Shown piece by piece: positions 1 to 11,160 of a DNA stretch of 64,000 nucleotides. The position numbers and the translations under genes were made by a program. This DNA is from Vitellaria paradoxa (Eukaryota; Streptophyta; Magnoliopsida; Ericales; Sapotaceae): assembly GCA_019916065.1 (NCBI GenBank), contig CM034244.1:25722471-25786470 (forward strand), written 5' to 3'. The notes under the pieces are model-generated. The model did not search any database. It was given only the letters and a program-made list of their open reading frames with translations, and had not been told where the DNA came from. Within the stretch, counting starts at the first letter, position 1, and the number at the start of each line of letters is the position of its first letter.

Positions 1-629
1 AAAAAAAGCCCACTTCCTTATAAATTGCATATAAATGAACTCATGAGTTCTAAAAAGTGATTCACTTACTTATAAATTTAATATAGTCGTAAAATTTATA
101 TATTTCAAATAAATTAATAATTAAATTAAGAACACAAATAAAAATTGAAATAATTTGTTTAAACACGTAAAAAAAAAATACCAAAAAAATGCATATCTGA
201 AATTTGTTACATCTTAAATTTAAAAAAATTAAATAAAATTTGAGCTAGTGAATAATTTATGTTTAGAAAAATTTCTAAAAAAATTTTTAATTTTAAATTT
301 AAATTAGTCATAGATAATTTTTAACTGATTAATATAATTAAGGCTAATAGAATTTATGACTTTACAAAATGAGTCAAGATTTAAAAAATAAAAATATCTA
401 TTAAAACTAACAAACAGTTTAAAACAAAAAGGAGATCTGGTCAATTAGATAAGTTTATGATTTAATATGTATTATAGAGCAAATTTTATTTTTTAGGATT
501 ATATCAAATCGAATCAAAATTTAGTAAAAAAAATAACTCTAACTATTTTATGGAATTATACAATTTTATTAAAATATTTGTAATGCATTTAAAAATTATA
601 TTTTGTCCATAAAAATTGTTATATAATTC
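1..629. other. AT-rich repeat sequence, no gene seen
   Basis: This stretch is strongly AT-rich, with no reading frame of note and no recognisable protein homology. It leads directly into a Helitron-like 3' terminus at 630-655, so it may be the body of a non-autonomous Helitron. I could not find a matching 5' TC terminus, which may lie outside the window. Confidence 0.4.
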
Positions 630-655
630 CGTGCATCGCACGAGTCAATACTAGT
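630..655 (+). mobile_element. Helitron-like 3' terminus
   Basis: A 5 bp stem (CGTGC at 630-634, loop ATC, GCACG at 638-642) is followed 8 bases later by CTAG at 651-654 and then a T. A short GC hairpin just before a terminal CTRR inserted ahead of T is the known layout of plant Helitron 3' ends. The hairpin is short and no helicase gene is present, so this is at best a non-autonomous copy. Confidence 0.5.
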
Positions 656-664
656 ATCTAATAT

Positions 665-694
665 GAGAGAGTGAGAGAGAGAGAGAGATAGAGA
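665..694. repeat. GA microsatellite
   Basis: An interrupted run of GA dinucleotides, interrupted by GT and TA steps. Confidence 0.8.
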
Positions 695-699
695 CCAAA

Positions 700-1600
700 C
701 CAACCTAGTGAGAATATTAGCAGTCCAATCACTGACCCATGGTGCAAATCAAATTCTTTCTTTGATTGCGAATCGAATACTTGGGATGTGATGTAGATCT
801 GTCAAGGCGAAGCAATCTCTGCTCAAGTACTAAGACAGGGTTAATCGAGCCTCATAGACATCCAAAACCTTAGATAGCTTTGCCTCATTCTCTCCTTCAC
901 CACCACAGCGTCGGTGGCCATCCCAAAGAACGATTTGTAAACCAACACCCAAGCCAGCTTCGAAGCCACTGGGTCAAACTGGTGCGCCTCCACCTCCATC
1001 AACACTAACATAATCACCATCTTCTTCGGCTCTTAGAACACCAATGAAGTACCTTTACACGTGTATGTGTGCGCGATCGATGTACTGGGTAATCACTCAT
1101 TGATTTTGCAATCTAAATCAATAGCAACATAAATTAGCTCATCAACAACAATATTTGTGACTGAATAAATTGTAGGTAAGAATCGATTATTATACCAAAG
1201 AGTTTTAGATCTGCATCTTCTAGAACCGGTACTTGACCAAGTGGCTACATAAATATCACAAAAAGTCAAAAACAGATAGTTTGAAGTCTATGTTTTTTGT
1301 GTTATGAACTTACATTGAGGGAAATGAAAGGTTCTTTCTTGTGCATGCTAGATCCCATGTTGATGGGAAAAAAATCAAATTGGATCTCTTTCTCTGTGAG
1401 AGAAGCAAGCACTCGTTGGGTTGTTGCAAAGAGAATACACTTCCTAGATCAAAAACCAAGAGAGAGAAAAAGACAGAGATAGATGCAAATGATGGAAAAG
1501 AGATTACGCAGCAAGCTTATAAATGTTTAGATTGTATATATATTTGTATGTATGAGTAACTTTTCTTAGTTTGAATTTTGAATAGGGAAGGGTTTCCCCA
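700..1600. other. Unassigned non-repetitive stretch, possible exon remnant on minus strand
   Basis: Base composition is more balanced than in the flanks. On the minus strand, about 1050 down to 880 reads as an open stretch of roughly 55 codons rich in hydrophobic and acidic residues, bounded upstream by a stop. I do not recognise the family and saw no convincing splice sites, so it could be chance. Short plus-strand frames at 1297-1559 show no homology that I recognise. Confidence 0.15.
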
Positions 1601-1642
1601 TTTTCTTTAACGGCCAGGTGGGTCTATGCCTGCGAGCGAATA

Positions 1643-1800
1643 TAGAGGATGTTTGGTTGGTCAAAACTAACCAAAACTTACTAACTTTTACCAATTTTTT
1701 AAATTTCCTTCCAGTCAAATTTTACCACATATCACTTTTGTATCAGAATTTTGTACTTTTACTATACTTTTTGGCTAAACTTTTACCGTCCAATCACCCC
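1643..1800. repeat. Dispersed T-rich repeat, copy 1
   Basis: The sequence starts near GGATGTTTGGTTGG and runs through a T-rich stretch containing a TATACTTTTTGGCTAA-like block. A diverged relative with the same order of blocks lies at 30008-30160, and a relative in the other orientation may lie at 5785-6010. This looks like a family of short non-autonomous DNA transposons, but the termini were not resolved. Confidence 0.4.
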
Positions 1801-1903
1801 TATAGCCAGAAACAACGAATCTTAGCCGTTGGTTGTATAAAACAAAATCTCAACCATTGATTTCGTAATGTATTTTGAAAAGAATGAGCTAATTTATTAT
1901 ATA

Positions 1904-2272
1904 GATTACAAATATTATCACATTTTTAAAATATTAATTTAAAAACTTTTATATATAAAATATTCAAAATATATATATAAGAAGAGTGAGCGATTATATT
2001 TTAATGTGAAGTGATCGAAAAGACAAACAAAGTGGAGAGAGAAATAACTAATCCTAACCATTGAATAAATTTAATGGTTAGAAACATACAAATGTCAAAT
2101 TAATGAGATATATTATTATGTTGATTCACTTACACAAACGTACAGTACAAGGATATCTCCTACTATCCTCTTACGAATACAATATGTATTGTGGTAGTTC
2201 TAATGAATTAATGAACGGAAACAAATTCCAATGAATGAATCGCTTTGTTTTCCACAGCATTCTTTAAATAAG
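1904..2272. repeat. Direct repeat DR1, copy A (~370 bp)
   Basis: Matches 3304-3674 in the same orientation over its whole length by eye. Shared blocks include AAGAAGAGTGA, GTGAAGTGATCGAAAA, CTAACCATTGAATAAAT and the end block GCTTTGTTTT followed by CAGCATTCTT. A shorter third relative, covering only the TCCCTTACATAAA to ATCCTCTTATG part, lies around 2330-2420. No protein homology is seen. Confidence 0.75.
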
Positions 2273-2525
2273 ACCTCAGACCAGTAAGCAAACCAATGCA
2301 GACAACGAAGGAATAGGTATTTAACAAGTGTAAAAGTTTTATATTGTTATTCCCTTACATAAAAGTACTATAGAAGGATATTTGTTACTATCCTCTTATG
2401 TATACAATGATAAGATAAAGCAATTGGCAGATACCTTTGGAAAAGCTTTATGTTCTTATTAATAATTGACTGTACCTAAAGGCATAAAATTATAATTTGG
2501 CGTGTAAATAACTCGTATTTAAATT

Positions 2526-3191
2526 AAGGGTAAAGTACAAAAACTACTCCTAAAGTTTATCTTCAACGTCACTTTAGCCGCACATATTTCAATTGTAACA
2601 GTCAAATTCCTACACTTTCTGTTAAGTAGTAATTTGGTTCTTTCGTTAGTTAATTATTAAATACAACCATTAGACTAAAGACAAAAAAATAATTTCTTCT
2701 ATAGTCAATATCACTTATTCCCTCGAGTTTCAATTGTAACAGTCATATCACTATGCTTTTGGTGTATATTTGAAATATATTTTATTAAATTATTTTTAAT
2801 TCATAATATAATCTGAAATATATTTTTAATTCATAATATATTAATTTAAACACATTACTAATTTAACTATATTATTTATTAAAAATAATTTAATTCAATA
2901 AAAATAAAATATAGTAAACATAATTTAATTATATTATCTATTAAAAATATTTTAATAAAGTATTTTTTACCATCAAATCACCTTTAATAAAATATTTAAT
3001 TTTATTATTTTTTAAAATTATTTGAATTTAATAAATATATTTCACATTAATTAAACTAAATTAAGAATTAATTTATTTATATTATTTATTAAAAATAAAA
3101 AGTGTAGCGATTTGACTGTTGCAATTGAAACGTGTGGGACTAAAGTGACACTGAGTTTAAACTGTAGAGGTGATTTTTGTACTTTATCCTT
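2526..3191. mobile_element. MITE with ~90 bp terminal inverted repeats
   Basis: The left end begins AAGGGTAAAGTACAAAAA, and the reverse complement of the right end begins AAGGATAAAGTACAAAAA. The match continues for about 90 bp, through CACTTTAG and CAATTGYAACAGTCAAAT. The core is very AT-rich and non-coding. The flanks share TAAATT, offset by one base, as a possible target duplication. The superfamily is unproven; a Mutator-like or hAT-like MITE is possible. Confidence 0.75.
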
Positions 3192-3303
3192 AAATTTATA
3201 AAGCAAACCTACATGAAGAACTATAAAAATAGCCTATAGCTATTAAAATTACTAATCAAAAGACACCAAGTAGTGTTTAATAAATGTGTACAATTTTATT
3301 ATT

Positions 3304-3674
3304 TATTACAATTATTATCACATTTTTTAAAATATAAATTTAAAAAGTTTTATATATAAAAATATTTAAAAAAATATATAAGAAGAGTGAAGGATTATGT
3401 TTTCATGTGAAGTGATCGAAAAAATAACCAAAGTGAAGAGAGAAAGAGCAAATCCTAACCATTGAATAAATCTAACAATTGAAAATATATAAATGTCGAA
3501 TCAATGGGCTATATTATCATCTTAATTCTCTTACGCAAATGTACATTACAAAGATATCTACTGCCATCCTCTTGCAAATACAATATGTACTGTGGCAGTT
3601 CCAATGAATGAATGCATGAAAATAAATTCCAATAAATGAATTGCTTTGTTTTTTGCAGCATTCTTCAAATAAAA
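3304..3674. repeat. Direct repeat DR1, copy B
   Basis: Second copy of the unit at 1904-2272, about 1.4 kb downstream in the same orientation. The MITE at 2526-3191 lies between the copies. Overlapping reading frames at 3558-3986 are low-complexity and have no homology that I recognise. Confidence 0.75.
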
Positions 3675-5780
3675 CGTTAGCCAAGCTTCCCAAACGGAGC
3701 CTCTATATATGTATGTGTGAGTGTGTTTGGGTGTATCTCGAGCCTGGAGGATTCCTGCTGAGAGGAGGAAACAGAGAAATGAGAGAGAAAAGAAAAAAGA
3801 AAGAGACAGGTTTGTATGGTTGCCCCTGAGATTTTCTTCCTTATGGCTGCTGTCGCTGTTCAGTTTTCTTCTTTTTCTTTTTCGTTCACTTTTTTCCTTG
3901 GATGCTTGGATGTGATGCAGGGATTTGTATCTTAGCTTGTTTTGTTTTTGTTTTTTATTTTTGTGTGGAATACATGCAATATGCATGAGGGTGTGTGTAT
4001 ATGTGACCTGGTTAAAGGAAGTAAGAATTATGTAAACCTAAATATATATGAAAATGAAAATCTGTGTGGGTAGGGTTAGTAGGTTTTGAATTCATTTTAT
4101 TTATCAAATGATCTTCCTATCATCCAAGGAAGAAGGTGAACGAAGATGAAGAAGAAAACCCAATTACAGCAACAACCACTGAGGAAGAAAATTTCAGAGC
4201 AATTGAATAATCTAACAGTTGAAAATGTACAAAAGTTAATCATGAGCTCTCTTGTTATATAGATGTCAACAAATCTGTATAGATTTTTATAAACTTCTAC
4301 AAATCTGAATAAATCTCTACAATTCTCTATCTTTTTGTGATTTGTTAGTTGTACTCCAAATACTAGAAAGGTTATCAAATCACATTTTATCGCAATTTGT
4401 GGAGCTCTAAACGATTCCTACATCGCACAAAATTGAACTAAAATGTACTAAAAAATAAGAAAATAAAAAAATTAAAAAAAAAACACACACAAAAGGGCAA
4501 GGGTGATGGATCTTCAACACATCAAAAAAAAAAGTTTTAAAATTTTTGCAAGCATGAAAACTTATAAATCTAATATATAAATGAGAATAAAACATAAACA
4601 TGAAGAAAAGGAAGATCAAACCTCTTTGATCAACTGATGAAGACCAGATGAACTTCGAGTCTCTCACTTAAACTGAGACTCCTCAATTTTCTCTCTTCCT
4701 AATTAGACTATCTTAAAAAATATATAAGATAAAATTGCGTAGGCAATCTTATTTCAGTCTAATATATATAGACAAAAGTAAGGGCCTAGGTGCAAATAAA
4801 CTTAGTTGGCTCAATTAGATATGAAGCCACAATTATCTCATAATCACAGATGTATCCCCTAATTATTATACTTTATTTCACTAAAGAGGTACAACTGCAC
4901 TACAACCTAGTCTACTAAAATGATTAGATTAAACACCCCATCCACTAATAATAACCGCAATTAAGCCTTCCACTATATATTGAATAAATTATAATTAACA
5001 AGCTATCAAATTCTAATTGATACATCCCACCATACTCTAAGAATTATCATTCTAATCATTTTATGTTAATCACAATCATAATAATACACTACTAAGATAA
5101 TCGGATCCAGATTTAATGATTAGACAAAAATTATTAATATAAGATAACATCCTAATCTTTTATAAGATTGTGGATTCCATCTTGATAGCGTATATTCCCT
5201 AAGTTTATGTAATGATTTCTTAAAATATTGAGGTGTTGGCCTAATATTAATTAGCTTCACTCCTGATGAACTAAAATCATTATTGCATAATAACGTACAT
5301 CATTGTCTCAGGATTTAGAGTAACTGCTTATAGCGAACATAAGAATCACACCAATGTTAATAGCATAACTTAGCATATATCGAATTCTTGTCTAGTTCAA
5401 TGTGTTTCACACTAACACATTGGATTCATAATCAACTACTCTAATGATTAAGACAAATCATTCTACCATTTAGAAATTCAATGTATTAAAGTCTTTTAGT
5501 TGAGATATCCTTATTTCATCACTGACAGCTAACTACTCTAGATTGATTAGGACTTAAATTCATATCTCCTATACATGAAACACATTTATGTACATGAATT
5601 AAGTTGCTTAATCAATCAAGGATAACATTCATCACATGAATAAAATACATCCTTACAAAATAAGGAAACATTAAAAGAATAAATGCTTTATGTTGAAATG
5701 AAATAATCAGAATAATGTCTTTTAATAAAATGACTTGAAGGCTTGCATTCCAATAAATGGAAGATAAGAAAATTGGAGAA
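3675..5780. other. AT-rich intergenic sequence, no gene recognised
   Basis: Only short low-complexity reading frames are present, rich in Phe, Leu, Lys and Ile on both strands. Around 4690-4800 there is an imperfect inverted repeat with ATTAGACTATCTTA and AGTCTAATATATATAGAC. The region may be degraded retrotransposon LTR, but I found no diagnostic motif. Confidence 0.3.
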
Positions 5781-5784
5781 TTTT

Positions 5785-6010
5785 TGGTGCATTTGGTATA
5801 CAAAAAAATAAAAATTTTAAAAAATTTTGCTATAGTGTAGTCACGCATCACTTTTGAAAAAAGTTGTATGTTTGGTAAAAAAGTTACGAAAGTTCAAGAA
5901 AAGTTAGAGAACTTGGAAAAAAATTGGTAAAAGTTGAAGAAAGTTGAAAAAAAAAAAACAAATTAGCAAATTTAGTAATGAAAGTCAAGAGAAGTTGAGA
6001 AAGTTGGTAA
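5785..6010. repeat. MITE-like T/A-rich repeat, possible relative of 1643-1800
   Basis: Contains repeated TTTGGTA and AAAGTT blocks (GGTGCATTTGGTATAC near 5787, GTATGTTTGGTAAAAAAGTT near 5868). Composition and motifs resemble the repeat at 1643-1800 in the opposite orientation. Termini are unresolved. Confidence 0.3.
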
Positions 6011-6039
6011 TAGGTGAAAAGTTAGTGAAAGTTAGCAAT

Positions 6040-7299
6040 TGTGGCGATTGCCAAATGCATATGCAAACTTGGGTGTGTTGGATTTGGGGGTTGACTTATG
6101 AGAAGTGTATAGTGACGCATGAGACATTAACTTGGAGTGAGGCTCCTACATCTATTTTTCAAACTCAACATAACATGCATATATACACACAATTTGGACC
6201 ACATTAGGTGTGAATTACGTTGGCCTGAACTCTTCATAGGGTACATAGGTAGCTTAGGTATTGCCCAAGTCTGGTCACCACGGTCTTTATAAGCCATCTC
6301 TCATTATTCATTCTTTCCTGGCACATATGCACTTATACATAAGGACTATCCAAGTCTACAAACCTAACTTCCTGTCAAATAATAGTTTCCCAGTACAAAT
6401 CACTATCCCTAGTAAGACTCACCTTTTACTAATTATCCTTAGTGGAACACCAAAAGCAAACTTAGTCTTTAAATTGCATTTAGAGTCAAACCAGCATATA
6501 GAGACCTTATGGTATATCGTTGTGAAATAGGTAGACATTTCAATACAATCTCACACATAAGCTATGATTGTCTTGATTCTTAAGGAGATATGTAGGCCAC
6601 CTTGCAAGGTTTGGCTGCGTCACATTTTATACATCGTATGCATCTTAACATTTTTCGGGTTGTATTGCAATGACTATTATAAACTAGATATTATATTGTG
6701 AGATTATGATTGCGAAGAGCAAAAGGGAACTGAATATCCATAGGTATCCAAGCATAACAATTTTCGTACACAATTGAACCCCCGTAGTCATTATCTCTGA
6801 TTACACAAACCAGCTAGGAGTCGCTAGAAGGGCCTCATTTTATCACAATTTCAAAAATGTAATTATAACATTTCAAACTAAAATCAAATTCTAATTTGTC
6901 AATCCATGTACATTTTATGTTTTGGGTTTGAAAGTACTTAAAATAGGGTGTATTTATATACCCAAGGGTTGAAATTCTTAAGACCTATGTAGGAATTGGT
7001 GACACAAGTCTAGTAGGTGCTTGACTTTTCCCTAAGTGCGAGGTTTTGTCAAATCTAGTAACCCCGTAAAGTCTAGGGTTGTCTTCTGGAAAGAGCTAGG
7101 AAGTTTTTTACTATCAAAATTTTAATGAAAGAAAAGTTTGATGTTTGGGTTGGAAAATAAGATTTCAAGAAAATTTTAATTTATCTATGAAAAGTGTACT
7201 TAGGCATCAGATTTCCCCCTATTGCTTCACCTTGCAAGTTTATAGTTTATTAATGCATGTTTAACTCAATTGAATCACAATAATTGTATACTTAATCGG
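6040..7299. other. Probable decayed Gypsy LTR or leader sequence, no gene
   Basis: Around 6583-6610 the sequence GGAGATATGTAGGCCACC resembles a block common in plant Ty3/Gypsy (Tat/Athila) LTRs that reads GAGATACGTAGGCAACC. Short reading frames at 5944-6207 and 6261-6530 show no homology that I recognise. The extent of the element cannot be defined from one copy. Confidence 0.3.
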
Positions 7300-7383
7300 A
7301 ATTAGGGATGGCCATCTTGGTTGACCCATCCATGCCTACCCAATCCCCCTCGAACGAGTAGGGGATTTTTGGGGGAACGAGTA
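7300..7383. repeat. Left half of host repeat split by the Gypsy insertion
   Basis: Begins near TAGGGATGGCCATC and contains CCCATCC, TACCCAATCCCC and GGGGGAACGAGTA. The sequence right of the Gypsy LTR (13295 onward: AGTATGAGTTTGTTCCC and CCGTACCCTATC) reads as its direct continuation. The host therefore appears to be one dispersed plant repeat of the GGGATGGG/TACCC-rich type. A related fragment (TAGGGATGGCAACAAGATGG) starts at 28568. Confidence 0.55.
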
Positions 7384-7384
7384 G

Positions 7385-8120
7385 CCGTAAACTTCCATCT
7401 TTCTTCTTTGCAAAACTAGCTGACGCTCCCCAGGGGGAAACACCGGGTCGAATGAATCCTAGCTGGAGTAATTATTCAAGTTGCACTTTTAATTCTTGAA
7501 GTTCTGCTGGTGCCATTCGGTAAAGGGCTACTGAAATTGGTGTAACCCCTGGCTGTAGATCTATACGAAAATCTATTTTCCGTCGAGGTGGCAAACCTGG
7601 AAGCTCCTTGGGAAAAACATCTGGGAACTCACAAACTACTCGAGGGAGAGCAGTCTGTGGAAGCTCTTCATTCAAAGTCAGATTGGCTAGCAAGCTATTT
7701 AATTGCCTGCAATCTCGAGAATGTACTAGGAATATAATTGGATCTTCTGGGGAATCTCCTTGGATACAGAATCGAGCTCCCGATGGAAGAATCGCCGACA
7801 CACGCTTCAGATGACAATCAATAATTGCTTGGTGTAAAGACAACCAGTCCATTCCTAGAATGACATCGTAGGTGTTCATATCTAACCAGATAAGATCACA
7901 TTCTACTATGATCTCCTCGAATTGGATCGCACAAGATCTAGTGATCTTATTTGCCACAGCGTTATTTCCCTGAGGGGAATCAATGGTTAAGGTTCCACTC
8001 AATTCCTCTGGTATTAATTTCAATGAACATGCACATTTGGATGATATAAAGGAATGTGAAGCGCCAGTATCAACTAGGATTACCACCCAAGTACTAAAGA
8101 GTAATGAGGTAACCTGAATA
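7385..8120 (-). pseudogene. Gypsy pol fragment: protease and very start of reverse transcriptase
   Basis: The minus-strand frame carries an aspartic protease motif DTGASHSF near its start and the downstream block GMDWLSLH. It continues through the protease-RT linker FPDVFPKELPGLPP and the YRMAPAEL segment that opens RT. A stop follows the run ending QLE, at about 7469-7471. Beyond it the same frame resumes with a [15 protein letters not shown] segment and KKKDG, then homology ends near 7385. There is no natural ATG at the upstream end, as expected for a polyprotein segment. The RT catalytic YVDD/YIDD motif is not reached, so no activity is possible. The product would have processed the polyprotein in virus-like particles. 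Confidence 0.85.
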
Positions 8121-8398
8121 ACTGTGTTCTCTGGTACCGCTGTAATGGGTTCTGGTGCTTCCCAATGGTTAAGTGCGAATACCTGTCCCTACGGAACAGT
8201 ATTGTCCCTAGTCTTCCTCCACCACGACCTCATCCTCCGCCATTGTTCTTCTGTTGTCCTCCTTGTTGGTTCATGTTAGGATTCTGAGAAGATGGTCTTT
8301 GTTGAAAATGTTATGGTGGAGATATGTATGTGATCCGTGCTAGTCCTAGATTTTGCAAATTTTGTTGATTTTGCTTGTGATATGTCATTGCCCTCTGA

Positions 8399-9378
8399 GG
8401 ACAATCCCTTTTAAAATGCCTAAGTTGCCCACACTGGTAACAGGCATTTGGATCCTTTTGCTGGTGTCGAGGTTGACTCCCCCCTCCATTTTTCTTTTGT
8501 GGTTGACCACCATACTGTTTGTTGTTTTCAAAAAATCTACCTCATTTTTGTCCAACATTTTTGTTTTGCCTCATGATTGAATCTTTAAACGTTAATCCCT
8601 TAAGCTTGGCAATGTCTTGCATTTCCATTTCCACAGCGAAGGCTACCCTTACAGCGGCAGTATAAGAAGTGTGCATCATACCAATAATTCGTTCCCGAAT
8701 GTCAGTCCGTAAGCCCCATGTAAACTGATCAGCCCTTGCCTTGTCAATTAAGTTCAAATTCTGGGCATACTTGGACAGACTAGCAAACATTGCTTCATAC
8801 TGCATAACGGTCATGCTACATTGCTTCAGGGATAAAAACTCCTGCGTCTTAGCATCTTTGAAGGTTTGTGGAAAGAAGTGATCCATGAACAATTCTTCAA
8901 ATCTTTCCCAGGTCATAGTTGTAGTGTCGTGACTTCCCTTAACGAAAGTCCACCATTCATATGCATCACCCCGCAGTCGGAACGTTGCCAGGGTTATCTT
9001 AGTAGCATCACAGGTTATTCCCATAGTCTCTAAAATACGAGAGACTTCTTTGAACCAGTTCTCAGCTACTAATGGTTCTAGTTCGCCATGGAATGATGGT
9101 GGTTCATACCATAAGAAGTTTCTCAGGTCATCATCATGCCTCCTTATTGGCGGTATCGTTGGTGCTACTCTCGCTGCAGCTGCTGCCAGCATTGCTGCCG
9201 GTGCTCGTGGATTTATCTGTATGAATTGGGCCACAACCGTCACCATGTCCCGAATAGCTTGGGCCATCTCGTTGTTAACATTGGTGGTGGTTGCAGATTG
9301 TGCATTTGTTGGTTGCAATTGCACCCCATTTTTACTATTGCTTCGGGGTCGTCCACGACCTCTTCTGGTGTTTTTCAT
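8399..9378 (-). pseudogene. gag: Gypsy gag (retrotrans_gag domain plus CCHC zinc knuckle)
   Basis: Structural capsid protein of the retrotransposon. I take the start at 9378, where the frame opens with a basic MKNTRRGRGRPRS segment typical of Tekay-type gag; the in-frame ATG at 9429 lies closer to the primer-binding site and is less likely. The central part (WFKEVSRIL, LRGDAYEWW, FEELFMDHFFPQ) matches the retrotrans_gag family. A stop after NVGQK at about 8539-8541 interrupts the frame. In the same frame beyond it lies a CCHC zinc knuckle, C-X2-C-X4-H-X4-C, at 8401-8442. Plus-strand frames at 9050-9475 are shadows of this gene. Confidence 0.88.
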
Positions 9379-9480
9379 TCTATATAAAATTGACGGGTTA
9401 GTTAGGTATTTACACACAAATACACGCAATGAGTATAAGAATACCCAATCCCCACTACCCTTAGGTAAATCGTAAACCTA

Positions 9481-9495
9481 TGGCTTTGATACCAA
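9481..9495 (-). other. Primer-binding site for initiator tRNA-Met
   Basis: On the minus strand the LTR end TGACA is followed by GC and then TTGGTATCAAAGCCA. This is close to TGGTATCAGAGC, complementary to the 3' end of plant initiator tRNA-Met. It fixes the LTR boundary at 9498 and the orientation of the element. Confidence 0.88.
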
Positions 9496-10254
9496 GCTGT
9501 CACGCCCCGGATTTTCATAACCAAATGCCCACGGGTGACTTGGGATTTATTTGTTGGGTATAAAAATAAGATGATAATAACATGCTGTCACACCCGAGAA
9601 TTTTCCTCCAAACTGGGTTAACCCACAAGAAAAATTTAAGATATTCAAAATCCCTTGTTTATCCCAAACAATATTTATAAGTCATTGGACTGAATCATTT
9701 GATGAGATTTCAACTACAGGGCACAAAATGAAGCTAGAGAAAAATATTACAGAGCCATCTAAGTGTCCCAACCATGCGATTAACATTACATACCAAATAA
9801 AAGCAAATTAAGTCTAAGCTTAATAATTACAATCATCCAACAATTATTACAGATCACAAAAATAAAGTCCTCTAGCTCTGTGCAAGATAGAACAAAAAAT
9901 AGATAACTCTTCTGATGGAATATTTAAGAGAAATTAATCTCTTTCCAGCTCATTTTCAGTATCCCTGTGCTTAATATCCTGAAAAAAATATTCCCACAAG
10001 GGGTGAGCTATTAAAGCCCAGTAATCAGAATCTTCTAGGTGCCTATATGCAGTGGTTGTAATGCTACACTGTATTAAGTGACCCACTACAGTGAATGTGT
10101 TTAGGTGGCATACTGTTTATGCAACAATTACTTCAATAGATCCCAACTGAATGATGTAAATTATACTTAGAACAGTTTGATGAAACCGTCACCATAACTA
10201 CTATTTTACTTACATGTAAAAATAGTTAAATATTGATGTGTGTACCACAATGAA

Positions 10255-10345
10255 GTCTGTGTCACAGTAGTAGGGATCTCAAATTCAGATCTTCAAGGTC
10301 TCGGGATCAAACCCCGTAGCGATACAGGTTTCATATGTATATATT
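10255..10345 (+). repeat. tRNA-like (SINE-like) segment inside the LTR, antisense to the LTR
   Basis: An A-box-like GTCACAGTAGTAGGG (10261-10275) is followed by a B-box-like GGGATCAAACCCC (about 10303-10315), the internal Pol III promoter layout of tRNA-derived SINEs. The segment ends in a short TATATA tail. The same segment is at about 22516-22600 and 39278-39360 (minus strand) in the other two LTRs, where the tail has grown into an (AT)n run or a 264 bp alternating tract. A SINE that inserted in the ancestral LTR is the simplest reading; target duplications are not clear. Confidence 0.45.
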
Positions 10346-11086
10346 TATTTTTATAAAATATTAAGCAAGAGGAACTAAATATAATTAAATAATTCCAACA
10401 CATCATTCATACATAAGCAAAAGAGATTGCCAATCATAGTAAAATTTGGTAAAGGAGTTTTATCTAAATCCTTATAAGATAATCATACTCCTATCCTCCT
10501 CTACCCCCAGCCTTGGGAACCAGTGATTTTACAGGCTTAGCATCCAATGCATACCGACGGTGTCACCCACCAAAAACCTAGCCGTCGCGACCGGCTACCT
10601 GACTGGTTAGGTCAGAAGGGAGCATCTCCAAAATAAAATGCATATGTTCCCATCTCCATCTAAAAGGCCATTTCTACCCACCCATCACCCTATTGCCAAA
10701 AATAATTTTAGCACTGAGTGCCTTAATTTCTTCTCACCCTTTTACATTCCCAAGGGTACCTTGTATGAAAATAAGACATTTTTAATAACAACTGGCAATG
10801 TTCCCAGGTGATGAATCAAAAGTGAGATTATTCAGTCACATGCAGTATATTTTTAAGTACTTTATCTAAATTAATAATTTAATAATAATTCTAAATAAAT
10901 CAAGGATTTTAACATAGTCACCAATATCATTATCACAAAGGTAGGTACTACATATAAATTAACAAGTAGCAAGTAAAAAAAAATAATTTAGAATTTGAAT
11001 TAGTATTTTAGTTAATTACTTTGACAAGTTTTCCGTACTACCTTTGATAAGAATAAAATTATTTCTAGTGGTATATATTTATTAAG

Positions 11087-11160
11087 TTGAGGTTGGTAGC
11101 TTAGTGGGTGGGCGACCCTAATTGCGATTTGAAGTCGCAAGTTCGAACCTCATTGGCTGC
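11087..11160 (+). repeat. tRNA-like segment inside the LTR, antisense to LTR transcription
   Basis: A-box-like TAGCTTAGTGGG (11097-11108) and B-box-like AGTTCGAACCT (11140-11150) are spaced as in a tRNA, with a 6 bp hairpin TTGCGA/TCGCAA around a 7-base loop between them. Acceptor and T stems do not pair well, so this is not a functional tRNA. It is conserved at 21672-21735 and 38224-38288 (minus strand). Confidence 0.4.

Noticed and set aside
3558..3986. 142-codon minus-strand frame with a hydrophobic segment resembling a signal peptide
   Set aside because: Low-complexity Lys/Ser/Phe composition, partly inside the DR1 repeat, with no homology that I recognise.
9050..9475. 141-codon plus-strand frame with a possible hydrophobic segment, and an 83-codon frame within it
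   Set aside because: Antisense shadow of the minus-strand Gypsy gag, which has clear family homology.
11087..11160. A functional tRNA gene
   Set aside because: A and B boxes are present but acceptor and T stems do not pair, and the element sits inside three LTR copies.
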